NCBI GenBank assembly: GCA_040880405.1
Contig: JBBDIM010000063.1
Coordinates: 1 to 64,000 of the forward strand
DNA length: 64,000 nt
From: JBBDIM01 sp040880405
GTDB lineage: Bacteria > Planctomycetota > Planctomycetia > Pirellulales > Pirellulaceae
Direction: 5' to 3'
Shown piece by piece: positions 34,945 through 41,913 of this stretch (position 1 is the first letter of the stretch; every line of letters begins with the position of its first letter). Made by a program: the position numbers and the translations under genes. A model generated the notes under the pieces. It was not told the DNA's origin and did not search any database. It worked only from the letters and a program-made list of their open reading frames with translations.

Positions 34945-36531
34945 TCATAGCTGAAACGGCATTTCAAAATCACCGAATTCTTCCGCTGCCATAATCCCCG
35001 AAAACCCTATCACTGTAGCCACTATTCCATCGATTCGCCCCGATGATCTTTTCTTATCGATCATAATCCTACCCTCGGTATCCACCTCTCTGATAGTAAT
35101 ATTACCAAGATTCCAATTTAAAATTGGATGATCAGGATGCCGAACTTGGTTCTTTAATAATCGTCGTTCGAATTCCGATGTCGGCGCTGACATCATCGTT
35201 GATGATTGTTTAACTTCGACGCAATACAAACCTTGCTCTTCTAAATGTTGGCGTAATGATTCGGCATTATAAGGATCATAACGAACTTCCATAATATTAA
35301 ATTCCTGACTATCACGGATAATATCATTACAGATAGTTTGATAATCTATAGAATCGCCGGGAGTCAATGTAATTAATCCTTGATTCGCCCATCGGGTATA
35401 AGGCACATTATCTTGCTTCTCTTTTTTTCTCGCATTATCTAACGGCATATAAAACCGTGGAAAAACATATACCTTATCACCACGTTTAAATAATAATACA
35501 TATACCGCCAAGTCGTGACGGCGAGCTAAGTCAACTGCTAATATACAATCCTCGTTTTTAAAATCATCTAATGATAATTGCCCTATACACTCTTGCCATA
35601 CATTCGATGCAATCCATTGCTTGGTATGCCCAACCCATTGATTTAACCTGAGAGTTCTAAAACGACTTTCTTCGATAGGGTTATTTTCTACTTCCCTATA
35701 ATCATCTTTAAAACTATCAATTGAAATGGTGGTGCCTACACTCGGATTTGCTTTTCTCCAATTGGCTTCCTGCTTCCAATCTTCATCATCTTCAACTTCA
35801 TATATTACTGGTAAAACTGTAGTATCAACAATTTCATTCTTTAAGATTCGCTTGGCGTATGTATATTGTTCATAACCTATATGCTCTCTATCATATTGGG
35901 CTGTAGATATAACTATTTGCAATCCATTGACTCTGGCAATCGTGGCATTCTTTAATTGATCCCATACATCCCTTGCATGAGATCCCCAACATGCAAGTTC
36001 ATCATACACAATTAGATTTGCATTGAAGCCAGCTTTTCCTTCTGGTGTCGATGATAGAACTCGATACGTTGATTTATTTTTCTTATCTTCGATTGCTTTT
36101 ATGTTTCGCCTTGTCCACCATCTTGTTTTCAATGATGGTGATAGCTCAACCATGTTTGCACTCTCGTTATAAACGATTCCGGCTTGTGCTACATCGGATG
36201 CGATACAATATACTTCGCTTCCTTTTTGCTCTAGAAGATGCCATAAACATAAGCCCGACATTAATGTTGATTTACCATTCTTTTTCGGAATCCAGATTGA
36301 TGCCGATTTAAATCGTCTCGTTCCATCCGGCTTGTGCCAACCATACAACGGAAGAATAATATCATTCCATTGCCATGGCATCAGCTTAATAGGCTTACCA
36401 TTCCATGGTGATTTTGATTGTATGCAATATGTCTCAAGAAACTTTCTTACTTTTAATGCTGGCTTCTCGTCGAAATAACATCCTTGTTCAAGAGCTTCTT
36501 TATCTGATATTGTCTTTAATGGTGCTTCGAT
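34945..36531 (-). CDS. terL: Large terminase subunit, non-canonical AUC start
   Basis: 528 residues if read from 36531. The ATPase shows a Walker A WIPKKNGKST and Walker B LIVYDELA; the nuclease shows ILAVDLARRHDLA, VRYDPYNAE and GRIDGIVATVIG. It cuts and packages phage DNA. The first ATG (36381) would lose 50 codons that are conserved in terminases (CYFDEKPALKVRKFLETY). No ATG, GTG or TTG lies between the stop of the small terminase gene and those codons. The codon after that stop is ATC, with GGGGGAT just upstream. I infer initiation at AUC; read-through of the TAA, which is in the same frame, is the alternative. Confidence 0.88.
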   Translation of the reverse strand: MEAPLKTISDKEALEQGCYFDEKPALKVRKFLETYCIQSKSPWNGKPIKLMPWQWNDIILPLYGWHKPDGTRRFKSASIWIPKKNGKSTLMSGLCLWHLLEQKGSEVYCIASDVAQAGIVYNESANMVELSPSLKTRWWTRRNIKAIEDKKNKSTYRVLSSTPEGKAGFNANLIVYDELACWGSHARDVWDQLKNATIARVNGLQIVISTAQYDREHIGYEQYTYAKRILKNEIVDTTVLPVIYEVEDDEDWKQEANWRKANPSVGTTISIDSFKDDYREVENNPIEESRFRTLRLNQWVGHTKQWIASNVWQECIGQLSLDDFKNEDCILAVDLARRHDLAVYVLLFKRGDKVYVFPRFYMPLDNARKKEKQDNVPYTRWANQGLITLTPGDSIDYQTICNDIIRDSQEFNIMEVRYDPYNAESLRQHLEEQGLYCVEVKQSSTMMSAPTSEFERRLLKNQVRHPDHPILNWNLGNITIREVDTEGRIMIDKKRSSGRIDGIVATVIGFSGIMAAEEFGDFEMPFQL

Positions 36532-36861
36532 TTATCCCCCTATTAGATCCTCTAAATCATCTATTGTTTTAACTGTATTATCATCAATGCCAAGAGTCTT
36601 TGATAACCTTCTTATTTGTTCTTGGCTTTGCCACTTCGCACTTAATGCTGGATGCGGCTTGCTCGTGCCAGTTCCACTAACAACCGTCAAACCTTCATCC
36701 TGTAATTGTTTTGTTGCAAGTCGAAATAAACTCCAATTATCACATAGCATAGCTAACTGCTCACGCTTGCTATCATTGTCTAACTCGACAAGATTAACGA
36801 GTCGCCGCCAATATGCTTTGCCAATTGTATCAAGCCAGTTAGGTGATTTAATACTTGTCAT
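36532..36861 (-). CDS. terS: Small terminase subunit (P27 family)
   Basis: 109 residues from the ATG at 36861, preceded by AAGGGGAAACC. LDTIGKAYWRRLVNLVELDNDSKREQLAMLCDNWS and HPALSAKWQSQEQIRRLSKTLGI are the P27 terminase pattern. It recognises the packaging site and feeds DNA to the large subunit. It overlaps the ribbon-helix-helix gene by 14 bases, and its stop TAA is followed at once by the large terminase frame in the same register. Confidence 0.88.
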   Translation of the reverse strand: MTSIKSPNWLDTIGKAYWRRLVNLVELDNDSKREQLAMLCDNWSLFRLATKQLQDEGLTVVSGTGTSKPHPALSAKWQSQEQIRRLSKTLGIDDNTVKTIDDLEDLIGG

Positions 36862-37015
36862 GGTTTCCCCTTCTTTCAACGTCTTCTTTATATTGATTCC
36901 ATATCATATAAATTCGTCGAATGAATGCCGACTTAGTTAAACCTTGCTTCATGGCATCGGCTTCTATTTGATCCCATATTTTTTCGTCTACCCTGATTGA
37001 TAATAATTTGCTCAT
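36848..37015 (-). CDS. Ribbon-helix-helix (CopG-like) small regulator
   Basis: 55 residues: SKLLSIRVDEKIWDQIEAD forms the ribbon and first helix, and MKQGLTKSAFIRRIYMIW the second. This is the ribbon-helix-helix plan of CopG/Arc repressors, which bind short palindromes as dimers. AGGGG lies about 10 bases before the ATG. It is the first gene of the terminase operon and overlaps terS by 14 bases. A 17-bp dyad with one mismatch (37188-37204) and a half-site (37060-37066) lie upstream and are possible targets (inference). Confidence 0.8.
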   Translation of the reverse strand: MSKLLSIRVDEKIWDQIEADAMKQGLTKSAFIRRIYMIWNQYKEDVERRGNHDKY

Positions 37016-37230
37016 TTTGGAAATCCCCTTACTGTATATAAGTTTCTGTATTACATAATATTACAACTTTTTTATTAAGAAGCACCCTAGAAGCGTAAGA
37101 GCTTCTAAAAAAGTGCGCAGGGTGGGGGCGGCTCCCCTATGCCATCCCCCACCAGAATTTTTACCCCTACCCCCATGGGAGGGGGCTAATACAAAAGTTG
37201 TAATGGCATCGATGCAATCGGGCTCCGCCC
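37016..37230. other. GC-rich intergenic stretch, candidate cos site
   Basis: Between the HNH nuclease and the terminase operon. Unlike the AT-rich DNA around it, 37100-37260 is rich in G and C, with GGTGGGGGCGGCTCCCC and the symmetric CCCCC-ATGGGA-GGGGG near 37170-37185. In HK97-like phages with an HNH gene next to terminase, the cos site lies here. The dyad 37188-37204 is inside it. No gene is seen. The cos assignment is inference. Confidence 0.45.
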
Positions 37231-37545
37231 CTAAGCTCCCCTGTGCGTCTCTGCCGTCTTCTTGCTGTGGCAAGACTGACATAGCGGTTGCCAGTTCTCG
37301 ACGCACCAGAACAAGCCACTGTCGCCCTTGTGATCGATAATGTGATCAACCGTGTTGGCGGCTGTCGTGCGGTTCACTTCCAAACATCTGATGCAAAGTG
37401 GATTGGCGTCAAGAAAAGCTAATCGAGCTTTTTGCCATTCGTGGTTGTATCCCCGTTGATAGTAGTTTGGGCGGTTCTCTTTTCTTTTGCATCGGCATCG
37501 GGCGGCAAGACAACGTGGGCAAGCAATAGGTGAGGATGTAGGCAC
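37231..37545 (-). CDS. HNH endonuclease of the packaging module
   Basis: 104 residues from the GTG at 37545, which overlaps the previous stop (TAGTG). The N-terminus has Cys pairs (CPRCLAARCRC). The HNH core is TVDHIIDHKGDSGLFW followed by ENWQPLCQSCHSKKT, with a zinc-binding CxRC and CxxC frame. Such HNH proteins next to terminase genes are needed for cos cleavage in HK97-like phages (family knowledge). A TTG at 37554 is the alternative start. Composition is nearer to the host than to the structural genes. Confidence 0.9.
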   Translation of the reverse strand: MPTSSPIACPRCLAARCRCKRKENRPNYYQRGYNHEWQKARLAFLDANPLCIRCLEVNRTTAANTVDHIIDHKGDSGLFWCVENWQPLCQSCHSKKTAETHRGA

Positions 37546-37667
37546 TATGAACAACCGCCAAGGATAATCATTAGCCCAATTGCAATATGAGCTACTGAAC
37601 TGCTAACTGCCATCAATGCTATATCACCCCTCAATTCTTTTAGCTTTTCAAGTATTTCTTCATCCAT
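37545..37667 (-). CDS. 40-residue membrane mini-protein
   Basis: The frame starts ATG at 37667, two bases past the stop of the gene before it, and ends TAG, which overlaps the GTG of the HNH gene. The first 14 residues are charged (MDEEILEKLKELRG); then comes a hydrophobic helix up to residue 37 and a final GGCS. It could be a small holin-like or other membrane protein. The tight coupling on both sides supports that it is real, but the family is unknown. Confidence 0.55.
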   Translation of the reverse strand: MDEEILEKLKELRGDIALMAVSSSVAHIAIGLMIILGGCS

Positions 37668-37669
37668 GA

Positions 37670-37852
37670 TTAAAACCCTTCCTTCTTCCAATCTGTTTCA
37701 TCCTCAAGATCTTCTAATTCTTTAAGTATTTTGTTAGCACGCTGCATATCCATATCCATCCATATCAGTTCATTAATCATTTGAATTATTCTCTCTTCTC
37801 GTATGTTTAATATACGTGATATATTTTTAATGCTTTCTTCAATCTCACTCAT
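37670..37852 (-). CDS. Small helical hypothetical phage protein
   Basis: 60 residues from the ATG at 37852, which overlaps the preceding stop (TAATG). It is highly charged and probably all helical (IKNISRILNIREERIIQM, then ANKILKELEDLEDE). No recognised family. It is part of a chain of coupled genes leading to the HNH gene. Confidence 0.6.
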   Translation of the reverse strand: MSEIEESIKNISRILNIREERIIQMINELIWMDMDMQRANKILKELEDLEDETDWKKEGF

Positions 37853-38331
37853 TATATCCATTCGTCTCCCTTAAACGTAATTCCATTATGTGATATCGTT
37901 AAATCCATCGGCATCGGATAACCCATTAACTTAAATACACTCGCTTGCCAGATCTCACCCGGATATATGGGCGTGCTCTTATACCCAATCTCGTTATCAT
38001 ATACCAGAAAACTAAATTCCTGAATATCATTAATCGTATCAATCGCTCGATCATCTGGCATATAATGCTTCGCCAAAGCATAAAACTGTTTGCCATTGCC
38101 ATTATTGACGAAAGCTTTATGCAAGCCCCATTGCCCATAATGATGATTTTTAAAATAATGATAACTCGCCGAATCCGTCTTTAACTCGACTTCTAAAATA
38201 TAATCATTAACTCGATTGTGTATTACCATATCCACATCGGCGGGGCTTGAATTATTTGGTAAACCCCAATTTCTATGATCCAAACATTTGCATCGCAAGT
38301 ATCTGGATAAATTCTTAATTATTCCATTCAT
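37852..38331 (-). CDS. Possible PD-(D/E)XK-type nuclease
   Basis: 159 residues. D34 in ADVDMVI is followed 15 residues later by E49-L-K51 in YILEVELK, with a spacing that fits the PD-(D/E)XK nuclease core (D-x14-E-x-K), and aromatic strands follow. No closer family is recognised; a resolvase or VRR-like nuclease is possible. Its gene has a 17-bp dyad 33 bases before the ATG, overlapping a likely -35 region. The start codon sits a few bases after a TATATA, so this mRNA may also be leaderless. Confidence 0.55.
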   Translation of the reverse strand: MNGIIKNLSRYLRCKCLDHRNWGLPNNSSPADVDMVIHNRVNDYILEVELKTDSASYHYFKNHHYGQWGLHKAFVNNGNGKQFYALAKHYMPDDRAIDTINDIQEFSFLVYDNEIGYKSTPIYPGEIWQASVFKLMGYPMPMDLTISHNGITFKGDEWI

Positions 38332-38363
38332 ACCTTATATAGTATGATAATGTCATATTTTGT

Positions 38364-38380
38364 AATACAAATCTTGTATT
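38364..38380. promoter_or_regulatory. 17-bp dyad upstream of the coupled gene chain
   Basis: AATACAA-ATC-TTGTATT is a perfect dyad of the prophage family. It covers the probable promoter region of the gene starting at 38331, so it may be an operator. Confidence 0.5.
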
Positions 38381-38430
38381 ATGTAAAATTTGGCTTTCCA
38401 GCAAAATTGCGGCGATCCTAAAAAGACAAT

Positions 38431-38466
38431 AAAAAAACTCGCTAGGTATGTGAGAACCTAGCGAGT
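38431..38466 (-). terminator. Terminator after the HUH protein gene
   Basis: ACTCGCTAGGT pairs with ACCTAGCGAGT across an 8-base loop and is followed by seven T on the minus strand. It separates the replication-like gene from the operon that starts at 38331. Confidence 0.88.
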
Positions 38467-38563
38467 ATGCGAACGAACATTTTCTAATGCTTTAAGTCTG
38501 GCAACCACAAACATTAGTCATACTATGTATTATAGTAATTCTGATTTATTCTGCAAGTTGTTT

Positions 38564-39184
38564 TTAAGGGTATGTATACCACTCCGCTATATCATACTGT
38601 TGAGCCAGCTTCGGGCAATATCTTCCCACTCGCTTCCACCAGCTTAAAAACCTCGGCTGTAACATTTGCTTGGTTGTTATCACCCCCACCGTCTTATATG
38701 CAATCAAAAGTTCATCAGTTATAAACATTCGCAAGGTGTTATTTCTTACTTCTTGCTTAGTCGGCTTTTTTAATTCGGTGGTTGATTTGTGCCAGAAATC
38801 ATTAATCTCAAATACTGATCTTCCCTGATATTTATTATCCGATTTTGTAACATACTTAAAAACCGCTTCCTTGTTCCTGATCTTTTGAATTTGTAACCGA
38901 AACTTTTGACCACGTAAGCAACTTTTTATCAGTTGCCGAAATTCATCTTTATTCGGATCATTCTTAAATATGAAATGAAAATGTGGGCGGATGCCTCGTT
39001 TACTTAATTCTATGAAGCCAATAAACGCAATATGAGATTTGCGGCTCAAAAGTTTGCGAAATCTTGTCATATCGTAATCTTCTGAAATGTGGAGGGTGCC
39101 CCAATACTCTATCGGCTCAACTGTATCTTCATGCTTCATGGCTCGATGCCATTGAGCTTTTGCTTGTCTTTTTGTGGTTGCCAT
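38564..39184 (-). CDS. HUH-type Rep-like replication protein
   Basis: 206 residues. FIGFIELSKRGIRPHFHFIF contains the HUH pair (H68-F-H70) after a Gly/Arg segment. FKYVTKSDNK supplies the nucleophile candidate Y111 with K114 in the Y-x-x-K arrangement of single-tyrosine rolling-circle Rep proteins. EYWGTLHIS may be motif 1. Such proteins nick and join ssDNA at origins. A Rep like this is unusual in an HK97-type siphovirus and may be a remnant of a plasmid-like replication mode. It has its own terminator and is divergent from the gene at 39356. Confidence 0.75.
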   Translation of the reverse strand: MATTKRQAKAQWHRAMKHEDTVEPIEYWGTLHISEDYDMTRFRKLLSRKSHIAFIGFIELSKRGIRPHFHFIFKNDPNKDEFRQLIKSCLRGQKFRLQIQKIRNKEAVFKYVTKSDNKYQGRSVFEINDFWHKSTTELKKPTKQEVRNNTLRMFITDELLIAYKTVGVITTKQMLQPRFLSWWKRVGRYCPKLAQQYDIAEWYTYP

Positions 39185-39243
39185 TCATTATAATAGTATC
39201 CAAGTTGATGAAATGCGCCAAGTTTGTCAAAGGTTATAAAGAG

Positions 39244-39271
39244 TTGTTGGGGATAGTTATGGGGTTATATA
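39244..39271 (+). promoter_or_regulatory. Candidate promoter for the 39356 gene
   Basis: TTGTTG (39244-39249) and TATATA (39266-39271) are 16 bases apart. The leader would be about 80 bases and contains TGACATCC (39315-39322), which pairs with GGATGTCA (39346-39353) covering the ribosome binding site. Confidence 0.5.
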
Positions 39272-39355
39272 AATAGATGGTTGTTTTTTGCTTTCTGACA
39301 AAAAATTGACATTCTGACATCCTAAATACCCTTATCAAAATGAAAGGATGTCAAA

Positions 39356-39574
39356 ATGAGAATCAATATTTGGGAAAACCGCATCAGAATTATATTAAGA
39401 GATCTAAATCCAGTTCCATCGCAAATCAAATTTTGCAAGTCGGTATATGATTGTATTGAGAAGAATCCAGATTGCTTTCCCACGCCCGCCCAAACAAAAA
39501 TACTGTCTGGCATCTGGCGTCATCTAAATCGAGTATATGCCGAGCAAAGAGCATTAGAGCATTCTGATTTTTAA
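39356..39574 (+). CDS. Small hypothetical phage protein
   Basis: 72 residues, ATG preceded by AAAGGAT. It is helical and basic with a pair of Cys (KFCKSVYDCIEKNPDCF). Divergent from the HUH gene, it may be a small regulator of the early region, but no fold is recognised. Its ribosome binding site lies in the 3' arm of an 8-bp inverted repeat, so translation may be structure-controlled. Confidence 0.5.
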   Translation: MRINIWENRIRIILRDLNPVPSQIKFCKSVYDCIEKNPDCFPTPAQTKILSGIWRHLNRVYAEQRALEHSDF

Positions 39575-39640
39575 CCTCAACTGTCAAGCCAAAAACGAAT
39601 ACAATTTGAAAAAACTTCAAAATTGTAATGAGATTTTATG

Positions 39641-39668
39641 TTACAAACATCATAAGCATCCGTATAAT
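39641..39668 (+). promoter_or_regulatory. Promoter for the 39719 gene
   Basis: TTACAA (39641-39646) and TATAAT (39663-39668) are 16 bases apart, a near-consensus sigma-70 pair. Confidence 0.65.
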
Positions 39669-39718
39669 GGTATATGTCGTATATGGTTGTTCTTTGGCAG
39701 TATAATAAGGATCTTGAA

Positions 39719-40078
39719 ATGACAAGAGAAATGCGCAAAGTTTGGAACATGGTAAAGAATCAAAAGCAAGCCATGGAAATTTGTAGATCATTATGTAGTA
39801 GAGAATCGGATACGCCAGAAGAGATAAGGGATGGTTTGATTCGTAGTTTGATTAACAAATCGGGTGTTCCCGAATCTGGTAATCTAATGTTCACAATCGA
39901 ACACAGTAGGGAAGTTGAGGTGCGATATCTTGACACTGGCTTAATCGAGCGATTCGAGACTATCGAGCAACCTGCTATTATCGGGCAGATGATTTTTCAA
40001 AAAGGTAACTTGTTGGTTCGAAGAACCGCATATCAAGTATGGGTGGGAAGGGTTTTCCCACAATGGCGAGTCAAGTAA
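39719..40078 (+). CDS. Hypothetical phage protein, possible lysogeny gene
   Basis: 119 residues from the ATG at 39719, with AGGA eight bases upstream. The N-terminus is helical (TREMRKVWNMVKNQKQAME) and the middle has a compact TPEEIRDGLIRSLINKSGVPESGN; the end is beta-rich. No helix-turn-helix was identified. It has its own near-consensus promoter, runs opposite to most phage genes and sits next to the integrase, so it might be expressed in the lysogen. A bidirectional terminator follows. Confidence 0.5.
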   Translation: MTREMRKVWNMVKNQKQAMEICRSLCSRESDTPEEIRDGLIRSLINKSGVPESGNLMFTIEHSREVEVRYLDTGLIERFETIEQPAIIGQMIFQKGNLLVRRTAYQVWVGRVFPQWRVK

Positions 40079-40102
40079 TCACCATTACAACTTTTGTATT
40101 CC

Positions 40103-40138
40103 ACAAAAAAAGCCACCTGATATCAGGTGGCTTTTTTA
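40103..40138. terminator. Bidirectional terminator between the 39719 gene and int
   Basis: The perfect palindrome AGCCACCTGATATCAGGTGGCT has A-runs before and T-runs after it, so it serves both convergent genes. It is adjacent to dyad 40084-40100 (ATTACAA-CTT-TTGTATT). Confidence 0.9.
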
Positions 40139-40154
40139 TTTGCTTATATCGTTA

Positions 40155-41690
40155 TTACAATTTAGATAACATCGGCTGATAGAATTCTTCCAGTTCCCTA
40201 GTGGCTTCAAATAATTTCTTAAACGGGAGATTAGCGTAACACTTTAAAAGTTTGTCTTCTCCAAGCGAGCCATGATGCAAAGCCAAGCTTGCTACGTCAT
40301 CGGAATACTTTTGACGTAAGACATCAGGAAACGTATCTCTTAAACTTCCAAATGGAAGATAAGGAATATCATATTGCTTTTGTGTGCGCTTGATTAAATT
40401 TTCCCACCACCTTTGAAATTTGGTTTGCGGATTGCTTCGATTTAACTGATACCATTTGGTTCCCTTGGATGTCATCGGCAAAACTTCCCGCCCATCGCTT
40501 AGGAAGGGCTCTATCGCTTTCGCTACTGGCTCCCAAAGCAAGTGTTCACCATAAACGCCCGTCTTTGGGCGAGCCCCCACAATCCAACTGTCGGCGGCTG
40601 TCGTTTCAATGCCGATCTTGTCGGCCCTTGGGTGGGCTTGATTCATTACAAATTTTGTAATGCTCCATTGCCCAATTTCAGAAGCCCCAAAAGCACAATT
40701 AACACAAGTCGAAATTATCGCTTTCCCTTGGGCATCCGTGTTTTCCAAAATCATCCCAAGTTGTTCAGGGGTATAAGTGGCTTTCGTCGTTGTTTGAAAA
40801 ACACCCTTTTGATTGTCTTGAGGTAAGTCAATCGGTGATCGGTTGATCCTGTCGGCTCCCTTGGGTAGCTCCCATCGAAAATTCGGCTGATCATTGATCC
40901 ACCTTAGAAGACGCCAAAGCTCTTTCAACATATCCCTTGCGTGATATTTCGAGCACCGATTTCCCTTGCTCGTTTGTGGGCGATTCCGCCAATGACTCGC
41001 CATTTCTTCCAATTTAGGAAGTGTTAAATATTTTAGCTGAATATCTTTATGAGCTTCTTTCAAATATTTTTGCCGATCCAAACACTTGCGAACGTATCCA
41101 GAAAGATTTCCTTGGGCATCAGTGGCACCAGTTGCTTCGAGATGGAGCCGATAAGCTTTGATCGCATCATTTAGGGTTGAATCATCCAAGTGGCTTAAAT
41201 CGTCTTCTGGAAGGGTTGTTGCCAGTTTGCGAATTAGCGGGCCGCCCGTCTTCTCCAATTTTTCAATTTCGCTTTTGACAGCTTTTCCAACGACTTCCAA
41301 AAGTTGTTCATTTGTGAGCCGAATTCCTTCCCTTTCCATTTCGGGATTTTCGAAATTCACTGGCACCCCCAAAGAGCGAACGAATTCCATCATCTTTGCA
41401 TCAATCGTCGGCTCGCTTGTTTCGTAGGGAATTACGGTTTCGGTGATCGGCTCCCCTTTGCCAATTCGGATCGCCACTTGCCTAAGGAATTCGTTCCAGT
41501 GCCCATTTTTGCACTGACTGTAAATTTCTCGGATCTTCTCCAATCTGATTTGGCTTTCGACTTGGGTGGTTCGTCGATTCCCAACGACAAAAACGGCTCG
41601 CTTTCCATCTTCCGTTTTGCCCACGAATGCCTTGATTCTTCCACGTTCATCAGGCTTGGGGAGTTTTTCGTGTCGTCGAATGTCTGCCAT
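40155..41690 (-). CDS. int: Tyrosine recombinase (phage integrase)
   Basis: 511 residues. The C-terminal part has the recombinase layout: box I CAFGASEIGQW, the Lys strand GARPKTGVYG, box II SLRDTFPDVL, then LALHHGSLGEDKLLKCYA with a catalytic His and Tyr. The first catalytic Arg of box I appears to be Gly (GLRxSEL to FGASEI), and the LRHT His is Asp. I believe this variant layout also occurs in other planctomycete integrases (not verified). It catalyses insertion at tRNA-Glu. A perfect 17-bp dyad lies inside the gene (40645-40661). Base composition is host-like. Confidence 0.9.
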   Translation of the reverse strand: MADIRRHEKLPKPDERGRIKAFVGKTEDGKRAVFVVGNRRTTQVESQIRLEKIREIYSQCKNGHWNEFLRQVAIRIGKGEPITETVIPYETSEPTIDAKMMEFVRSLGVPVNFENPEMEREGIRLTNEQLLEVVGKAVKSEIEKLEKTGGPLIRKLATTLPEDDLSHLDDSTLNDAIKAYRLHLEATGATDAQGNLSGYVRKCLDRQKYLKEAHKDIQLKYLTLPKLEEMASHWRNRPQTSKGNRCSKYHARDMLKELWRLLRWINDQPNFRWELPKGADRINRSPIDLPQDNQKGVFQTTTKATYTPEQLGMILENTDAQGKAIISTCVNCAFGASEIGQWSITKFVMNQAHPRADKIGIETTAADSWIVGARPKTGVYGEHLLWEPVAKAIEPFLSDGREVLPMTSKGTKWYQLNRSNPQTKFQRWWENLIKRTQKQYDIPYLPFGSLRDTFPDVLRQKYSDDVASLALHHGSLGEDKLLKCYANLPFKKLFEATRELEEFYQPMLSKL

Positions 41691-41743
41691 TGTTTTTCCC
41701 TTTCGAAAAATGAAGTTGCCGAGCCCTTAGATTAAGCCCTTGC

Positions 41744-41801
41744 GCAACCCAAAGCAACCCACTCGGCAACCCACTGGAATACCCATTGCAACTTTTGTAA
41801 T
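41744..41801. repeat. Right-end arm sites and dyad upstream of int
   Basis: GCAACCCA occurs at 41744, 41754 and 41766, matching three copies at the left end. Next lies a long palindrome, ACCCATTGCAA-CTT-TTGTAATGGGT (41781-41805), a member of the prophage dyad family. Both elements lie between int and attR. Confidence 0.6.
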
Positions 41802-41867
41802 GGGTTGGCTTCATTCAAAAATGCCGTAAAAACAAGGCTAGAAACGACTTAGGTAAGATCGGCGCAT

Positions 41868-41892
41868 AAAAAAAGCCGCAAGAAATGCGGCT
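41868..41892 (-). terminator. Phage-supplied terminator for tRNA-Glu
   Basis: AGCCGCA and TGCGGCT form the stem, followed by a T-run on the minus strand just after the tRNA. It mirrors the host hairpin at attL with a different loop, so the phage brought a replacement terminator. Confidence 0.8.
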
Positions 41893-41894
41893 AG

Positions 41895-41913
41895 AAGTAC
41901 CCCCTAGGGGAGT
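41895..41913 (-). other. attR core
   Basis: The 19-base sequence AAGTACCCCCTAGGGGAGT is identical to 19992-20010. Sixteen of its bases are the last ones of the restored tRNA. Confidence 0.9.

Larger units (their letters stand above)
19992..41913. mobile_element. HK97-type siphovirus prophage in tRNA-Glu(CTC)
   Basis: About 21.9 kb bounded by 19-base direct repeats derived from the tRNA 3' end. It holds an integrase next to the intact tRNA, HNH nuclease, terminase pair, portal, S78 protease, capsid, connector genes, tail tube, frameshifted chaperones and tape measure. Most of it is clearly AT-richer than the host, whereas the integrase, the gene at 20104 and the HNH-cos stretch are closer to host composition. 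No endolysin, spanin or classical CI-type repressor was recognised. Confidence 0.95.

Noticed and set aside
37061..37306. 81-codon minus-strand frame in the GC-rich stretch before the RHH gene
   Set aside because: Overlaps the HNH gene in another frame, has no recognisable features, and fits the cos-candidate region.
39306..39328. TTGACA at 39306 as -35 of the 39356 gene
   Set aside because: No -10 at 16-18 bases; the pair TTGTTG/TATATA upstream fits better.
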